Source of the DNA: Clavaria fumosa
Taxonomy: Eukaryota > Basidiomycota > Agaricomycetes > Agaricales > Clavariaceae
NCBI GenBank assembly: GCA_951802425.1
Contig: OX637806.1
Location: 1,426,001-1,490,000 of the forward strand
Reading direction: 5' to 3'
Length of the DNA: 64,000 nt
Shown here: positions 1 through 10,814 of the stretch, piece by piece
How positions within the stretch are numbered: the first letter of the stretch is position 1
Layout: each line of letters starts with the position of its first letter
Notes under the pieces: generated by a model
The model's database searches: none
What the model saw: the letters and a program-made list of their open reading frames with translations, nothing else
What the model was told of the DNA's origin: nothing
Made by a program: the position numbers and the translations under genes

Positions 1-363
1 CCGCGATTCTTCGGACCGATGATCGTCGTTCGCCGAACACAATATGGCGCCTATATTCTCTCGGAACTCGACGGCGCCGTTTCCAAAATCCACTACGCAG
101 CTTTCCGCATCATTCCCTACTATCCGAGGTCGCAAACATCGATTCCGGTCACTTCTATCATCGACCAAACGACGGAGATAAACGAGGACATCTCTCCCTA
201 TCAAATACACGAGGCGTCACCCAACTCTATCGACAGAGAAGATGAGCAAAACCAAGCGGCTGACCTATCCGATGAATCCGATAATGAAACCACCGACGAC
301 GACACTGCAGAAACTCGTCCGCAACGCTCCGGAGCAACCCGGAACCTTCGGCCTCGCCATTAA
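1..363 (+). CDS. Ty3/gypsy pol polyprotein, C-terminal end (GPF/Y module)
   Basis: This is the last part of the integrase region. It starts inside the GPF/Y-like module (PRFFGPMIVVRRTQYGAYIL) and ends with an acidic, low-complexity tail and the stop at 361-363. It aligns codon by codon with the end of pol in element B (minus strand, near 4130-3707). At the Arg-Arg position it keeps CGA where element B has TGA, so this copy shows the unmutated codon. The rest of pol lies outside the window. The downstream gene at 591-2128 runs towards it, with a poly-A run of about 27 bases between the two stops. Confidence 0.85.
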   Translation, partial: PRFFGPMIVVRRTQYGAYILSELDGAVSKIHYAAFRIIPYYPRSQTSIPVTSIIDQTTEINEDISPYQIHEASPNSIDREDEQNQAADLSDESDNETTDDDTAETRPQRSGATRNLRPRH

Positions 364-421
364 GTATTTTTTCTCCATCATATCCTTCATTTTTCTATAC
401 TTCACATTGATTCACACCTTC

Positions 422-448
422 AAAAAAAAAAAAAAAAAAAAAAAAAAA
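422..448 (+). repeat. poly-A tract between convergent pol and antisense gene
   Basis: An uninterrupted run of about 27 A lies between the pol stop and the antisense-gene stop of element A. The equivalent place in element B (about 3620-3645) has a TTTA-type microsatellite instead, so this is an unstable simple repeat and not a conserved motif. Confidence 0.8.
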
Positions 449-590
449 TCGAAATTTCGGACAAGTCCAAACTTTATACCCGACGTTCTTTCAACCATTT
501 TCTCACATTCTCACATTCCTCACTTATCCCACACGACATACCATACCAAATAGAAAAAGAAAAACATATATAAAAACAAAAACAAAATAT

Positions 591-2128
591 TTACTTAGAG
601 GACGACTCGCCAAGGAGGAGCATCCGGAGCAGCTCCGCTCCGGCCTTCACCTGGTCCGCCCCCCTCTCCATCATCTCCAGCGCCCTATCGAGCGCCTCCC
701 TCCCGGACACCCCTCGCGCCACCTCCCGCTCCTTACCCTTCCGACTTGGTCCCGCCTCCGCCTTCTTCTTCTTTGCCGGCGGCTCCTCCACCAGCTCCAC
801 ACTGGTATCCTCCTCAATCTCGTCCTCCTCCTCCGGCGTCGTCTCCTCGCGAACCGGTACCCGCGTCGCACCTCGCCTCGGCCTCTTACTTCCGCTCGCT
901 CCCGCCGCCTTCGGACCTGTTCCGATACGTTAGCAAATGCGGACCCGATACCTTCTCGACATACCTTCCGTTCCGGACACCGCCGCTCTCTCTGTTTTCG
1001 CTCCTGAAACACACCTATCATTTGTCTCATCATGAAAAATAAAAAGAATACCACTTACCTCGCACAGCCGACAGACTGCACGATACCTTATACGTCCGGC
1101 ACCACCGGCACGCTATCCCCTCCACTCCGTAGCACGCCCGCCACTTCCGGGTGCACTCCTTGCACCCCGGAACGTGCTCCTAATCATTATATCAGACGTC
1201 GAAAAAGCCTCACATATCTTAATTAACCACTCACCTTATCTCCAGGCTGCCGCGCAGCCCGGGACTCTATGTCGCTCTTCGCCCCGCCTCTCCTCCCTCG
1301 CCCTCGCTCCGCTGCCTTCCGCCTCGCGATCTCCACCCACACCGGAGTCGCCATCATCCGCGCACCGTCCCGGTGCACGAACATCGGCTCCTCCACCGAC
1401 TGCTCGCCTCCCCCGGCCACCGCACTCACCGCCGCCGCCTCGATAACACCGACGGGCGTCACCCCGTCGGTTCCCCACACGGTCCGATGACCGTCCGGAT
1501 CCTCCCCTGCCGCCACCTCGTCCACACGCAGCTCTCCGGCGTCCGGTGATATCGTCGTCGTTGTTACCGCCGCTGCACCGGACTCCGCCGCTCCCGTCGT
1601 CGTCGTTGTTGCCGCCGCCGCCGCCTCGCCCTCGTCGTCGCTGTCACTTACGACAATTAAGCGCGCCCGGGCAAGGCGCGCCCTCTTCTCGGCAGCCCGC
1701 CTCTCCTCCGCCTCCGCCTCTGCTGCGGCCCGCTCAGTAGCCGCCCTCTCCTCGCTCGTGCGCTGTTTCTCGGCCTCGACCTCCTCCCGCCTTCTCGTCC
1801 GCTCAGCGGACCACTCGTCCCCGCGGAGCTTCCGCCACTTCTTGAGCCTTCGCGCGACCCGGACGAGTCCCTCGTCCACCTCCACGTCGTCGTCGATCGC
1901 TGCCACATATCCGGCAAGAAAATCGTCCTAAAAACGTTGTCAGTGCGATACAAAAAAAAGCACGAAAGATTCTCGTTCACGCACCGCGTCACCCGCATAC
2001 GTCCCCACCCACTCCGCGCACTCTCCATCCTGCCCCCGATCCGGCAACTCCTCGCCCGGCGCCATGGCCTGCGCCTCGGTCATCGCCTGGACTGCGTTTC
2101 GAAAGATTGAAGAATCGAAGTTTTCCAT
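591..2128 (-). CDS. Antisense retrotransposon-borne gene with Zn2Cys6-like cysteine cluster (aORF)
   Basis: I can splice five in-phase exons: 2128-1985, 1927-1235, 1179-1059, 1003-965 and 916-591, with introns of 47-57 bp bounded by GT-AG, giving about 440 aa. Residues from about 60 to 130 are charged and likely coiled coil, followed by an acidic DSDDE stretch and Thr/Ala/Gly-rich linkers. Exon 3 holds six cysteines spaced C-X2-C-X6-C-X7-C-X2-C-X6-C, which fits the fungal Zn2Cys6 (GAL4-type) spacing. The C-terminus is a nuclear-signal-like Lys/Arg stretch plus a predicted helix (GREALDRALEMMERGADQV). It lies between pol and the 3' LTR of a gypsy element, antisense to pol. A second copy of the C-terminal exon in element B (3204-3482) is well conserved and has no stops. 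DNA binding is an inference from spacing only; a structural zinc site without DNA binding is possible. The start at 2128 is the first in-frame ATG that fits; a CTG or upstream ATG cannot be excluded. Confidence 0.75.
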
Positions 2129-2285
2129 TGTCGGAGAGTTGACGTGTTGCTGTCGCTGGAGAAAACACAAGGGTGTGTTTGGACCTATGTGCACCCACAC
2201 GACGCGTACTTCACGATCAACAAACCGTTATTTGGCCTTGTTTGGTTGCAACCGAGGGCGGTTGCATTTTCAGCCCCCGGGAGAA

Positions 2286-3203
2286 TGTAAGGACCATATG
2301 CGATCTAAACACGGAAACATGACAGATACCGACTATCCGGATGTTTTGCGATCCAAAGAAATTACGTGCGATACGAACCGATAACGATCCGACACCGTCC
2401 GATAACCACCGATAGTATCCGATACATGTCCGATGTCGGACACTTCGGTCTTCAATCCCCCGTGACGATCACAGCCCACCGCTCTCACACACCGCCCACG
2501 CCTCTCTATTTCACCTCTCCAGCACGGTCAGCGCTCGACATACACACTATTCCATTCCCATTCCTTTATTTCATATACCATGCTGTAAATTTCATATTAT
2601 GATCCCTTTCAACCATTCAATCGTTTAAACGTTTCAAACCCTTTGCAGTACCTTGTCCATTGTTCTTAGTACCCCTTTGCTGTACCAGCCCCACTTTCCT
2701 TCAGTTTATGAGCGGTCCGGACATTTGCTAGTTATCAGACATTTCATTCCTCCGAGCTACTCATTTCCCTTGTGATATAACTCCTTCATGTAACCCTTCA
2801 CGCGACATGGCGCTGTTCCATGTGTTTTCCGGACATTTCCGTACATTCCAATTTGCTGTACTTACAGAACTGTACTTAAGTACACTCCGGACCTCTCTGA
2901 AATACAGCTTTCTGAACCCCTTCTCTCTGTTAGAAACCTCACCTAAGCTCACCCGTCGTCGCAACCTTCGATCCGCTGGCCTCCGTCGTTGCCGGCCCTT
3001 CGTCTTATCGCACCATCCTTATCGGATTTTATCGGACACATAGCAGAATATCCCGGACACCGTATATTTCTATTTCTCACATATTTTGAATTCATACTCC
3101 ACATCCTCAAGGGTGTTTGGTGAATCTCTAACGCCTTACAGGAACCCCTGAAGGACTTGACTGTAATCAAGCAGTTGCAGCAAGAACCGTAATACCCACT
3201 ACA
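2286..3203 (+). repeat. 3' LTR of element A (918 bp)
   Basis: It begins TGTAAGG and ends CACTACA, and is homologous along its length to the inverted copy at 9867-10814, which fixes both ends as TG...CA. It contains a block of CCGAT motifs every 10-11 bp near its 5' end. The two LTR copies differ at many positions, so they come from separate insertions. Confidence 0.85.
2378..2440 (+). promoter_or_regulatory. Phased CCG/CGG triplet array in LTR of element A
   Basis: CCGAT or CCGAC motifs start at 2378, 2389, 2399, 2409, 2419 and 2430, then an inverted TCGGA follows. The spacing is 11, 10, 10, 10 and 11 bp, about one helical turn. The array lies about 250 bp upstream of the antisense gene's ATG (2128) and in the U3 end of the LTR, so it could act in both directions. 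The other LTR keeps the same phasing. Function is inferred. Confidence 0.5.
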
Positions 3204-3482
3204 ACGCGGGCGCCGGTCCGTGAGGAGACGACACCGGAGGAGGAAGAGGAGGATGAAATTGAGGACGACAATACCATGGAGTTGGTGGAGCTGCCAGCGA
3301 AGAGGAGGAAGGCGGAGGCGGGTCCCAGCCGAAAGGGAAAGGAGCAGGAGACGGAGCCAGGAGTGTCCGGAAGGGAGGCGCTGGAGAGAGCGCTCGAGAT
3401 GATGGAGAGGGGGGCAGATCAGGTGAAGGCTGGGGCGGAGCTTCTCCGGATGCTCCTTCTCGGCGGGTCATCCGCTAAATAA
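3204..3482 (+). pseudogene. Antisense gene of element B, last exon only
   Basis: The reading frame from 3204 matches the last exon of the 591-2128 gene (the part starting TR-PVREE) and ends at the equivalent stop at 3480-3482. The last 60 or so residues share long identical blocks (AEAGPSRKGKE, ALEMMERGADQVKAGAELL) with no stop. The upstream exons are cut off by the insertion of element A. The noncoding flanks of the two copies differ much more than this coding exon. Confidence 0.8.
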
Positions 3483-3617
3483 ACAGAATATTTCTTTCTT
3501 TTGTTTTTAACTTTATATATTTTGTTTCTGGGTGGAAAAATAGGTGAGAAGTGTGGGACTGAGGTGTGAGGTGGGGAACGTCGGGTATAAAGTGTGGACT
3601 TGTCCGAAATTTCAAAT

Positions 3618-3650
3618 TTCATTTTTTATTTATTTATTTATTTATTTTGA
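3618..3650 (+). repeat. TTTA microsatellite
   Basis: About six units of TTTA lie between the convergent pol and antisense genes of element B, in the same place as the poly-A tract of element A. Confidence 0.7.
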
Positions 3651-3706
3651 GCTGGAAAAGCCGATATATGAGGTAGGAAAAATGGAGTATGATAGTGGAG
3701 CAGTGC

Positions 3707-6700
3707 TTAATGGCGGGGCTGGAGCTTCCAGATTCCTTCGGAGCGTTTTGAATGGTTATCGGGCGTATCGGAATCGGTAGCGTCGCTATCGGATTCGTCG
3801 GATTGTGCGGTAGCTTTTTCAGGATTGTCCTCGGCATCGGTGACGTTGTTGGATTCGTCGGAATGTGCTCGTGATTCATCGGGCTCGTCCTCGGCTGCAA
3901 TCGTGTTCTCGGGTTGGTCGTCTACATGTTGTTCCTCGTTTGGATCGATGATAGAGGTGACCGGAATCGATGTTTGCGATCGCGGATAGTAGGGAATGAT
4001 GCGGAAAGCTGCATAGTGGATCTTTGAGATGGCGCCGTCGAGTTCCGAGAGAATATATGCGCCGTATTGAGTTCAGCGGACGACGATCATCGGTCCAAAG
4101 AATCGCGGTTTTGTTTTTCGATTTAATTCCATTTCAATGGCCGAATTGCGGATCAATACCAACAATCCGGGTTGGAAGTCGTAATCAATAATAGACTTGC
4201 GGTGTGCGTTGATGAACTGCTTGACGGATTGTTTGCGGGCAGCGAGCACTTTATTGGCGATTGTTGCAAGATCTTCTTCTCGTTTTTGCAGTTGGCGGGC
4301 ACGAAGGGCTATCAGTTCCGGAGTGGTCATTGGGGCATCGGCGGTCGGAATTAGATATGTTGCTTCGGATATGTCGAAAGGGAAAAGCGGTTCGATGCCG
4401 TGTGCGATGTAAAACGGAGAGTGACCAGTGGATCGTTGGATTGTGGTTCATTCTGCCCAAATGACTGAGGGTAAAACGTCCGGCCATTTCGATTCGTCTC
4501 CGTCTGCTGCTTTGATTAACGACTCGCGGACCGACTGGTGGGCACGTTCGATGATGCCGTTAGCACAGGAATTATATCCGGAAATATGGATGTGATGGAT
4601 TCCATACTGCTTCTTGAGGAAATCGAGAGCTTTGATAAATGGGGCACCGTTATCCGTAATGATCTCTTCTACTGCTCCCCATCGGCACAGTATGTCTTCA
4701 AATATGAAGGTTCCGAGAAGTCGGGCGGTCTCATTTCGTAGCGGTCTTGCTTCCGGATATGCGGATAATGAGCATCAGGCATGGACAAGAAGTCGGAAAC
4801 CGCGGGTTCTGGGTAGGAACATGGTATCTATATGCGCTCGACGGAAAAGACCAGCCGGTGTGGCAACTGTTGGTGGAATAAAAATCTTCCGGATTTGCCG
4901 AGTCTGGCATTGGTGACAAGTTCGGACAAACCATTTTACGTCTTGATCCAACACCGGCCACCAGAACCGATTTAGAATACGTGTTCGGATAACGTAAACG
5001 CCTTTGTGGCCGAGTGAATCGTGTGCCTCTGTGATAATTGCGAGCCGTTTGTGGTCTGGAGGCACTACCTGGTGGCATCCATTAGGTCGGCGACACCATA
5101 GCTTGTCATCTAGAATGAAGAACTTGGATGCGGAGCGGACTAATCGTCGGAACTGGTTTGTGTCGATGCCGGAAGGACAGATTGGGTTTCGAAGGAAAGA
5201 TTCGATTTTGCAGATCTGTTCTTCCCTTTTCTTTGCTGCGTCGGGTCGCGGTATAAGGATGGTGGAGGATTCATTCGGAGCCGGTGAATCATTGGATGGT
5301 ACCGTCGAATTGAGTAGCATTGATCCTGTGTAAGCTTTGAAGCGAGAATGGGCGATGCCGGCGAGTGGCGTCTCGGATGGGTAGGAAGCATCCAGTGCTC
5401 GATTCATGTGTTCCATGGCGAATACATAGCTCCGATCGATCCAGTCTTTGTGATCTTCGGACTTGGTGTCTTCTTCACCATCTGCGGCACGTCAGCGTGA
5501 TAGTCCGTCGGCTCCGGTGTGTTTATCTGCAGGAATATGAACAAGGTCGAAATCAAAGAGTAGTATACCGGCAATCCATCGATTCATGGCAGCGTTTGGT
5601 TGAATGTCCGGATTGTTTAGCATACCCTTAATGAACTTCGCATCCATTTCAACGGTGAATTTCGGAAGGCCGATAAGGTAAATCTGGTACGACCGAAGTG
5701 CGCGGAAGAGTCTGTATAATTCGATTTTTGCTTGAGAGTATCGGGCCTCGCGTTCGTTCCAGGTAATCGAGCTGAATCTGGATGGGTATCAGATTCCATC
5801 TTGTCCGATTTGAAATAGCGCGAAGCCGACGGTGATGTTGGACGAGTCAATGGCCATAATTACGGGCCGTCCAGAGCGGTAATCGATCGGTCGAATGGCG
5901 GATGAGTTGACTATTGCGTGTTTGAGTCGGTCCATCGAATTTTGCTCTTCTTCTTCGAACCTGAATGGGACGTCCTTACGAGTTAGGCTGACAAGTGGTC
6001 GGGCAAGTATGGCATAGTTTTTGATGAATATCCGGAGCAGTCTGCAGATGCCTAAAAATGATCATACATCTGTGAGTGTTTCGCATGGAGGCCAGTCTCG
6101 AATGCGCTGAACATTGGAAGCGTCCGGAACTCGCCCTTCATATGTGCATGTATGTCCGGTAACGATTGTTTTGGGGGTGCAAATTGTCGTTTTCTTGCCA
6201 TTAAAGGTTCCTCCGACTATTTTGACTCGTTGGAGCACCTGGTTGATGTTATTCAAATGCTCCCAAACGAACTGCCGTATTTGCGGATTCTCCGGGATCG
6301 TCTCGTAAGTGCCGTCCGGAAGCTCGTATCAGGTTTCCGGGCCCTTAATCGCTACATCGTCTACGAATGGGATGGTTACGTGCAGAATTTCGTCTTGTAG
6401 TATATGCGTGACGTCTCCATGCATAATCTGCGTCACGTTGGTGTATCCCATCGGGATGCAAGTGAGCCGTTTGGCTCCAAGAGGGGTTTGAAATGTGGTA
6501 AGGTCTCGACTTCGCTCGTCGAGAGACCATTGATCGAAGGAGATGAATAAGTCGAGAGTTCCGTAGCATCCGCGTCCGGCGAATGATTCCGCAAAAACTT
6601 CCATTATCAGGGGAACCGCGGAGTCGCCGATGGTGACTTTGTTTAATGGCTGGAGGTTATGGACAAGTCGGAGAGACTTTCCGTCCTTCTTTAACACGCA

Positions 6701-7480
6701 AAACCACTGGGACCGATAGGAGGAGTTGGACTCTTCATAGACTCTGGCCGCTATCTTGTCCCGGATAACCTTCAGAACTTCGTCGTAGATGCCGGGAGGA
6801 ATCGGTATATTTTTGAAGATCCAAGGGACATGTTCGACTGTCGGGATGATAATGGGATCGAAGTATTTTGCGTCGAATCGTCCTTTTTCGGTCTCCGTCC
6901 AAGCGAAGGCATCCTCCTGGGCTTTAATCAGATAGTGAACGAGTTTTTCTTCGTCCGGCCATAAAAATCCAGTGGGGTTTGCGTTATGCGCATCTTTCCG
7001 GTTTTGAGTATATCGGAGACTGGGGGTGAAATCGGGTGGGTGTGTTGGAAGTGTCGGTATATTGGCTAGGGGGTCTGGATGCCGGCGTCGGACAATCCGG
7101 AATTCTTCAGGTACCGTTGCTTTGATCGGATTGACGCGGTTCGCTACCTTCTTATATTTCTTTCCTAGGTAAACTGGCAAAACGGTGTCCGTAGACGGGA
7201 AATTCATTTCGGAGGTATTGTTGTACAGAGGGTATGCGATATTCGGATGCGTCGGTTCACATTCGATAGCGACCGGGGAATCAACAGAATCGAGAGAAAT
7301 GTCTGAGAAACTGATACTGGGAATGGGATCGGGAGGTGCTAAATTTACAAGGGAAGATGATGAGAAATTTTGAACGGAAGTGGAAAAGATGGCTGGAGTC
7401 TCGTATTTGGGTATAGGTTCCGTGTCCGCATCGACTGGAGGTGAGTCCGTAGATTTGCGGATAATCGAGGCTCCAGCCAT
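3707..7480 (-). pseudogene. Ty3/gypsy pol of element B (RT, RNase H, integrase), broken by TGA codons
   Basis: One frame (codons at positions congruent to 1 mod 3 on the minus strand) runs from ATG at 7480 to TAA at 3707. Visible parts in order: an N-terminal linker; reverse transcriptase with QWFCVLKKDGKSLRLVHN, YGTLDLF and the FVDD catalytic box; RNase H with an AIDSSN start and a TGADGLSR end; integrase with the H-H-C-C zinc site (TCHQCQ), D,D,E residues in HIDTM, TDNG and GIIERAH; and the GPF/Y module. In-frame TGA codons occur at 6329, 6062, 5789, 5492, 4775, 4448 and 4073. The family residue at these places is Arg where it can be judged, and at 4073 the other copy has CGA. The catalytic residues remain, so the decay looks like point C-to-T changes and not deletion. 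Confidence 0.85.
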
Positions 7481-9834
7481 CAAAAATCCGGATGCGGTTT
7501 CTTGTTATTCGATGTTTTGCGGACCGGGATTCGCTCCTTTGTTGGCACAATGATTCATTCTCCTGTGTTTGGATCGTTTAAAATGAGATCCTGGGCTCCG
7601 TGGGGATGGTCAATTGTCTGACAGCCGGTTAGCATAAAAAATGGTCGTCCGACAAGAACCTCGCAGGGTAGTGTGTCTGCCACTTGCATTTGAACATGGA
7701 ACGTGCACGGACCAATCTGTAAAGGGAAATTTTTGATGAGTCCGAGCATCGGAGCAATGGTGCCATGGGATGATTCCATATGGATTACTCATTTGGAGTG
7801 CAACAGATTGCCGAGCTTTTCCCAAACATCTCGCCTCATTGCTACAATAGAGCTACCCTGGTCAAGAAGACACTCCGCTGCGATCCGGCCATCTAGAATG
7901 CCCTCTACGATGCGGAGTGGAGCAGCATCGACTGCGACGACGAGATCGGAGGTATCCGGGGCCATAATGTTCGTGTAAAGCGTGTCCTGTACGACGGAAG
8001 CAGTGACCGGGATGCGGCAGGCGGTGACCATATCCTTCATCTTTTTGCGGACGTCTCCGGAAATGGCGAGTAATTCACGGGGTGTCACACGGACCGGAAT
8101 GTCAAGTGCGCGATCGAAAACTTGTTGAACTGTTACCGGATTTTCTATCGGAGCTTGGTAATGATACTGGACGTCGGATCGTTCGATTCTTTCCGGCTTC
8201 GATGGGCGCATGACCGGAGGCGAGGTGATGACAACGGCAGGCAGAGGAGGTAACCTAGATGGCTGTGGATCGTTATTTTGGGGTGCAGGCACTTTCCTTT
8301 TGCTCTTGTCTATTTTCTTTGCCACATCGTTTGCAAAGGTGCGAGCCATATTTTCCAGGGCAATCCTCTCGCCATCTTCTTCTTCCGAATCATCTTCCGT
8401 ATCTGGGGGATTTACAAATGATCCGGTCGGCTGTGCTTCAAATACCGCGGTAGTCGCCGGTTGCATGTTCTGGGATTGGTAAGTAGCATAGTACTTGTCA
8501 AAGCGCTCGGATAAGTTATTTCCTATGATAGTCCCAGGCAAGTATCGTCCAGAGGGGAGGCAAATCCTGCCTTCGGTGTTCCGTATACATTTACTGGACT
8601 TGATGTATTCGAGAGCTTTCGGACAAGTACTAACGAAATGACCTAGTTCCGAACAGAAGTTACATGTCCGATTTGTAAGGGAATTCGTGGTCCGAGGGGC
8701 GGAACGTTTTGCTGGTTCGAGGGACTGAGCTGATAGAATTGATTCCAGGTGAGCCATTGTAGAAGCAAATGTCGCCAAGGCCGCGGACATGTCGAGTTCT
8801 TCCTTTTTGACCACTGGTTTTGGTTCCCTCCCGGGGGTTGCAGATGCGAAGCGGATAGGTCCGGAGAATTGATCAGTTGTTACGGAGTGCGGGGACGTTG
8901 AGGAGAGTAGAAATTCGGCTGCGGCGTGAACCTCATTCATCGGGTATGGGTCCTCCGGATGGTGATTAGGTAGTATAATCACGAGCCGGCTCTCGATCCG
9001 GCACCTAGTATGATCCCCAAATCTGAGGATGTAAAGCCGGTTTCTGTCATTTGTGGACATACGTTGGGAGGTGATCAAGTGTGAAGTGATCCGGAGAAAG
9101 TCCCGGTAATATTCTCCGTGTTCTGCGCGCGTGTAAACCCCTTTTTGGGCTGAGTCTGATATGAAACGGTCCAAATCGGCGACAGAAAACAAATGACCGC
9201 CATCGGAGCTTGGATAAAGGCGTCGGACAGCCGCTTTGAAGGTTTCCCAGGTCCATACCGGGTCCAGGGCTGGTGTGAGGGTCTCCCAGAGGAGACATGT
9301 GTCTGTGTCGAGGTAGTGCTTTGCATACCGAATTAAATCGGCTTCCGGAATGTCTGGATTAATGCCGGTGAGTACAATGTCGATGTCCTCAAAATACCGG
9401 TTGAGATGGGTTGGTACTCCATCAAAGGCGGGGGCCCCGTGAGCACCACGGAGCGGATATCTCGGTTGGTTGGCCATTGGTATTGCTGCGTGAGGAAGTT
9501 CTTGTACGGCGTTGAGAGGATTCTGTGGTTCGTCAGTTGGAAATTGTAAGGTGTTCAGTTCGAGGGGTAGTGGTGTGAGTGGTGAGTGTGGTTCTTCAAA
9601 GATCTGTGGTAATGAGGTAACCGGGGTGGCGAAGCTCGTGTGGGAGTAAACAATGGATGAAATACTGGGAATGTCTGATGGAAGAAAGTGGGAAGTTTCA
9701 ATTACTTCTCCAGGAGGTTCAGAGTGCGGTGATTCTGTGATTCGATCCGGGTTTCGACTTCTCAGACGTTCGGAGCATTGAGGCTGAAAAGCGGAGGAGC
9801 CTCTGGGAATCCTTGAAGGCTGTAGTGAAGACAT
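7480..9834 (-). pseudogene. gag-protease of element B
   Basis: The gag frame opens at ATG 9834 and runs 681 codons to a TGA at 7789. It has a retrotransposon gag core (residues about 120-270, WETLTPALDPVWTWETFKAA), a CCHC zinc knuckle (CNFCSELGHFVSTC), acidic and basic linkers, and the start of a retropepsin domain with the active-site motif LLDQGSS. The protease continues in the same frame past TGA 7789 (MESSHGTIAPM, then LVGRPFF) to TGA 7555 and on to TGA at 7482-7480. The last TGA overlaps the ATG of the pol frame by one base (TGATG), and pol is in the -1 frame. Whether 7789 is a mutation or a leaky stop is open; the many other TGA changes favour mutation. Confidence 0.8.
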
Positions 9835-9866
9835 TGTTACGACCCCCTCGCGGTGGGCTCCAAAAT

Positions 9867-10814
9867 TGTAGTAGGCTGTACAGGTGTTGGCTGCAAATAG
9901 ATGTTCGCGGCTGGGTTCTTCAGGGGGTCTTATTACACAACGGGTACACTAGACAGAACCTTGGAGGATGTAGAGGTTGAGTGCAAAAGGTTCAGAGAGT
10001 GAAAATATACGTTGTCCGGAGTATCCGGTATCGGATCCGATAGAGTCCGATGTTTGGATCGAAGGTTCGAGGGGCTGGCGACGACAAAGGCCAGCGGATC
10101 AATAGGTACGACGAAAGGTGAGCTTGCTAAAAATCACAGCACGATGTGGGCGTTCAAAAAGCTGGATTTCCATATAGTCCGAAGTGTGCTTAAGTACAGT
10201 TCTGTAAGTACAGCAAATTGGAATGTACGGAAATGTCCGGAAAACGTATGGAACAGCGCCATGTTGCGTGAAGGGTTATATGGAGGAGTTATATTACAAG
10301 GGAGTTGAGTAGCTCGGAGGAATGAAATGTCCGATGAGTAGCACATGTCCGGACCGCTCGTAAACTGAAGGAAAGTGGGGCTGGTACAGCAAAGGGGTAC
10401 TAGGAACAATGGGCAAAGTACTGCAAAGGGTTTGAAACGTTCAAATGATTGAATGGTTGAAAGGGATCACAATATGAAATTTACAGCATGTTATATGAAA
10501 TAAAGGAATGGGAATGGAATAGTGAGTATGTCGAGCGCTGACCATGCTGGAGTGATGAAATAGAAAGGCGTGGGCGGTGTGTGAGACCTGCAGGCTGTGA
10601 TCATCACAGGGGATTGAAGACCGGGGAGTCCGATATTGGATATATATCGGATGCTATCGGACGTTATCGGACAGTGTCGGATGGTTATCGGATCGTATCG
10701 GATGGTGTTGGATGGTTATCGGATCGTATCGCGCGTAATTGCCTTGGATTGCAAAATATCCGGATAGTCGGTTTCTGTCATATTTCCGTGTTTAGACCAC
10801 ATATAATCCTTACA
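9867..10814 (-). repeat. 5' LTR of element B (948 bp)
   Basis: On the minus strand it begins TGTAAGG (10814) and ends CTACTACA (9867), matching the 2286-3203 LTR. Just downstream on the minus strand is TTTTGGAGCCCACCGCG, a possible primer-binding site starting at TGG, but I cannot assign the tRNA. gag starts 33 bases after the LTR. Confidence 0.85.
10648..10733 (-). promoter_or_regulatory. Phased CGG triplet array in LTR of element B
   Basis: CGGA triplets start (plus-strand numbering) at 10648, 10658, 10668, 10678, 10689, 10699 and 10720, with decayed units at 10709 (TGG) and 10730 (CGC). Spacing is 10-11 bp throughout. It corresponds in position to the 2378-2440 array in the other LTR but has more units, so the unit number varies while the phase is kept. 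Confidence 0.5.

Larger units (their letters stand above)
1..3203 (+). mobile_element. Ty3/gypsy element A, 3' part (end of pol, antisense gene, 3' LTR)
   Basis: The left edge cuts this element, leaving the C-terminal end of pol (1-363), an antisense five-exon gene (2128-591) and a complete 3' LTR (2286-3203). The same order, pol end then convergent antisense gene, is seen inverted in element B, so the arrangement belongs to the family. Directly after the LTR comes element B sequence in the middle of its antisense gene. A has therefore probably inserted into B, and the expected 5-bp target duplication would be ACGCG (3204-3208); its partner lies outside the window. Confidence 0.8.
3204..10814 (-). 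mobile_element. Ty3/gypsy element B (5' LTR, gag, pol, truncated antisense gene)
   Basis: Reading on the minus strand: 5' LTR 10814-9867, gag/protease 9834-7480, RT-RNaseH-integrase 7480-3707, then the last exon of the antisense gene on the plus strand (3204-3482). The missing end (rest of the antisense gene and 3' LTR) should lie left of the window beyond element A, which interrupts it. On the right, the LTR abuts element C pol inside its reverse-transcriptase region, so B is inserted in C, with a possible target duplication at 10815-10819. The coding frames carry at least nine in-frame TGA codons. Confidence 0.85.

Noticed and set aside
671..1054. Arg-rich frames overlapping the antisense gene
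   Set aside because: They are shadow frames of a GC-rich coding exon; the spliced frame has the conserved match in the second copy.
2286..3203. LTR at 2286-3203 as the 3' LTR of element B
   Set aside because: It is in the opposite orientation to the LTR at 9867-10814, so the two cannot be a pair; it belongs to element A.
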